A stretch of 64,000 nt of DNA, taken from positions 1-64,000 of the forward strand of contig NCGY01000011.1 in NCBI GenBank assembly GCA_002281775.1, written 5' to 3'. Position numbers and translations under genes: made by a program. Under the pieces are notes generated by a model. The model was not told where the DNA came from, did not search any database, and saw only the letters and a list, made by a program, of their open reading frames with translations. Source of the DNA: Hydrogenophilales bacterium 16-64-46 (GTDB lineage Bacteria > Pseudomonadota > Gammaproteobacteria > Burkholderiales > Thiobacillaceae). Below are positions 63,039 to 64,000 of the stretch, in pieces; the first letter of the stretch is position 1; the number at the start of each line of letters is the position of its first letter.

Positions 63039-63512
63039 TTAACCCAAAAGCGTGACCAGCTCCGCTTCGGCCCGGCCGGCTTCCACGTGCAGTCGCGCGA
63101 CCGTCACCGGCAGTTTGAAACGCCGCGGCCCTGCACTACCCGGATTGACATAAAGCACGCCGTTGCGAGTCTCGATGCACGGCTGGTGCGAGTGCCCCGA
63201 GATCACCACCCTGACGCCAGCGGCCACGGGGTCGAAGGCCAGATCGCCGAGGATATGCAGGACATGGATGCGCACACCCTCGAATTCAAGCGTTGCCGCC
63301 CAGGGAATGGACTCGGCCCAGCTGGCACGGTCGTTATTTCCCCGCACCACGGTGAGCGGGGCGAGTGTGCCGAGTCTGTCGAGTACGCCATTGTGCTGAT
63401 TCGAACGCGAACCGATGTCACCAGCATGGATGAGATGCTTGCAGCCCACCAGCGCAGCCAGTGCCTGCGGGCGCAGGAGACCGTGGGTGTCCGAAATCAG
63501 GCCAATCTGCAC
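63039..63512 (-). CDS. YfcE/MJ0936-like metallophosphoesterase
   Basis: 157 aa. Motifs: D-x-H (LISDTHG), GD (HAGDIGS), GNxD (VVRGNNDRASW), GH (VVISGHSHQP). Full metallophosphoesterase site; hydrolyses phosphodiesters or mononucleotides in characterised relatives. 40 bases downstream of the CopD-like gene. Confidence 0.92.
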   Translation of the reverse strand: MQIGLISDTHGLLRPQALAALVGCKHLIHAGDIGSRSNQHNGVLDRLGTLAPLTVVRGNNDRASWAESIPWAATLEFEGVRIHVLHILGDLAFDPVAAGVRVVISGHSHQPCIETRNGVLYVNPGSAGPRRFKLPVTVARLHVEAGRAEAELVTLLG

Positions 63513-63552
63513 ACTGCGCGACCGAACCTTCTGGACAGACGTTCCCTGACGT

Positions 63553-63996
63553 TCATCCAGCCAACCTGCCGACGAACACCACGATTATCGTCAGCAAGCC
63601 CAGCAGCAGGTTGATTCCGATGAGCAGCCTGATCTGGGCAAGCGCGGCCCCGCCGGCCGGCCAGTCCTGTGCGGCAACGGCACGCTTGAGCTTTTTGTAC
63701 GGGGCAAAGAAGACATGGGCGAAGATCAACATCATCACCACACCGAGCAGCAGCATGGTCAGCGCGTAGTGCGGTGCCTGGAAGCCGCCGAAGACCATCA
63801 ACATGTGCAGGCCGCTGGCGAGGATGAGGACGACCGAGAGCCAGACCCAGGGGAAAAACTTGCCGAACACACCGGCCCACAGCTTCAGCCGCTGCGGCGG
63901 TTCCAGCACGCCAGCGGCAACAGGCCGCAGCGCCATGTAGGCGAAGAACATGCCGCCGACCCAGACGACGACACCCAGCACGTGCAGCAGCGTCAT
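63553..63996 (-). CDS. CopD-like membrane protein (start possibly beyond window edge)
   Basis: 147 aa from ATG 63996. Four hydrophobic helices: LLHVLGVVVWVGGMFFAYMA, FFPWVWLSVVLILASGLHML, YALTMLLLGVVMMLIFAHVF, LLIGINLLLGLLTIIVVFVG. H-V-x-W in the first helix and the conserved HxxxW-type His fit the CopD superfamily (copper resistance or uncharacterised haem-binding). The true start may lie a few codons further right, outside the window. Confidence 0.75.
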   Translation of the reverse strand: MTLLHVLGVVVWVGGMFFAYMALRPVAAGVLEPPQRLKLWAGVFGKFFPWVWLSVVLILASGLHMLMVFGGFQAPHYALTMLLLGVVMMLIFAHVFFAPYKKLKRAVAAQDWPAGGAALAQIRLLIGINLLLGLLTIIVVFVGRLAG

Positions 63997-64000
63997 AATG

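Overview
The window is a 64 kb piece of a high-GC betaproteobacterial chromosome. Gene content and order (rne-rluC-gph, a yceD-rpmF-plsX-fab-acpP-pab-mltG-tmk-holB run, ratA/rnfH with smpB, selD/mnmH, a two-subunit pyruvate carboxylase, RNase E with a C-terminal QVET motif) suggest a Nitrosomonadales/Thiobacillus-like organism. That placement is an inference from gene content and codon bias, not from a phylogenetic marker.

Positions 1 to about 16,000 are accessory. Two overlapping RND-efflux adaptor genes of the CusB/HlyD type sit at the left edge, and the second runs off the window. A stretch without intact genes follows, holding a remnant of a UvrD-like helicase. Next is a complete type I restriction-modification operon (hsdM-hsdS-hsdR) carrying an ImmA/IrrE-type metalloprotease and a DUF4411 PIN-like protein between hsdS and hsdR. 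Then come an HU gene with a good sigma-70 promoter, a small unknown protein, a structured non-coding stretch, a tyrosine recombinase overlapping a solitary core-binding-domain protein, a 27-bp inverted repeat, a HTH replication-type protein and an AlpA-like excisionase. The segment ends at the 3' end of a tRNA-Ser(GGA) gene, a typical integration target. The opposite attachment site is not visible.

Positions 16,000 to 26,200 hold grpE-dnaK-dnaJ with two clear heat-shock (sigma-32) promoters, followed by a cyclic-di-GMP block. This block has a GGDEF protein, a divergent DUF3034 outer-membrane-type protein, and an operon of a secreted truncated haemoglobin, a secreted cupredoxin-like protein and a GGDEF-EAL protein. 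The two c-di-GMP proteins share a paralogous periplasmic sensor region.

Positions 26,200 to 46,100 are housekeeping. On the minus strand are tatD, a PilZ protein, holB, tmk, mltG, pabC, pabB, fabF, acpP, fabG, fabD, fabH, plsX, rpmF and yceD, many joined by 4-base start/stop overlaps. On the plus strand are the pyruvate carboxylase subunits, Maf and an RsmI-like methyltransferase. A minus-strand run follows: rluC, a HAD phosphatase, a Rieske protein, sppA and a small Rho-binding antiterminator (rof).

Positions 46,100 to 64,000 carry rne with a long leader, guaB-guaA, two small secreted proteins, rnfH-ratA diverging from smpB, and selD diverging from mnmH with a LysR regulator nearby. After these come an lplT-like transporter, a membrane cluster (lemA, two TPM-domain proteins, nfeD, a paraslipin), a YfcE-like phosphoesterase and a CopD-like membrane protein at the right edge. 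A family of composite intergenic repeats (outer arms rich in CCCTAAATCC/CCCTGAATCC around a GC-rich hairpin) occurs three times, between dnaK and dnaJ, after tatD and between guaB and guaA.
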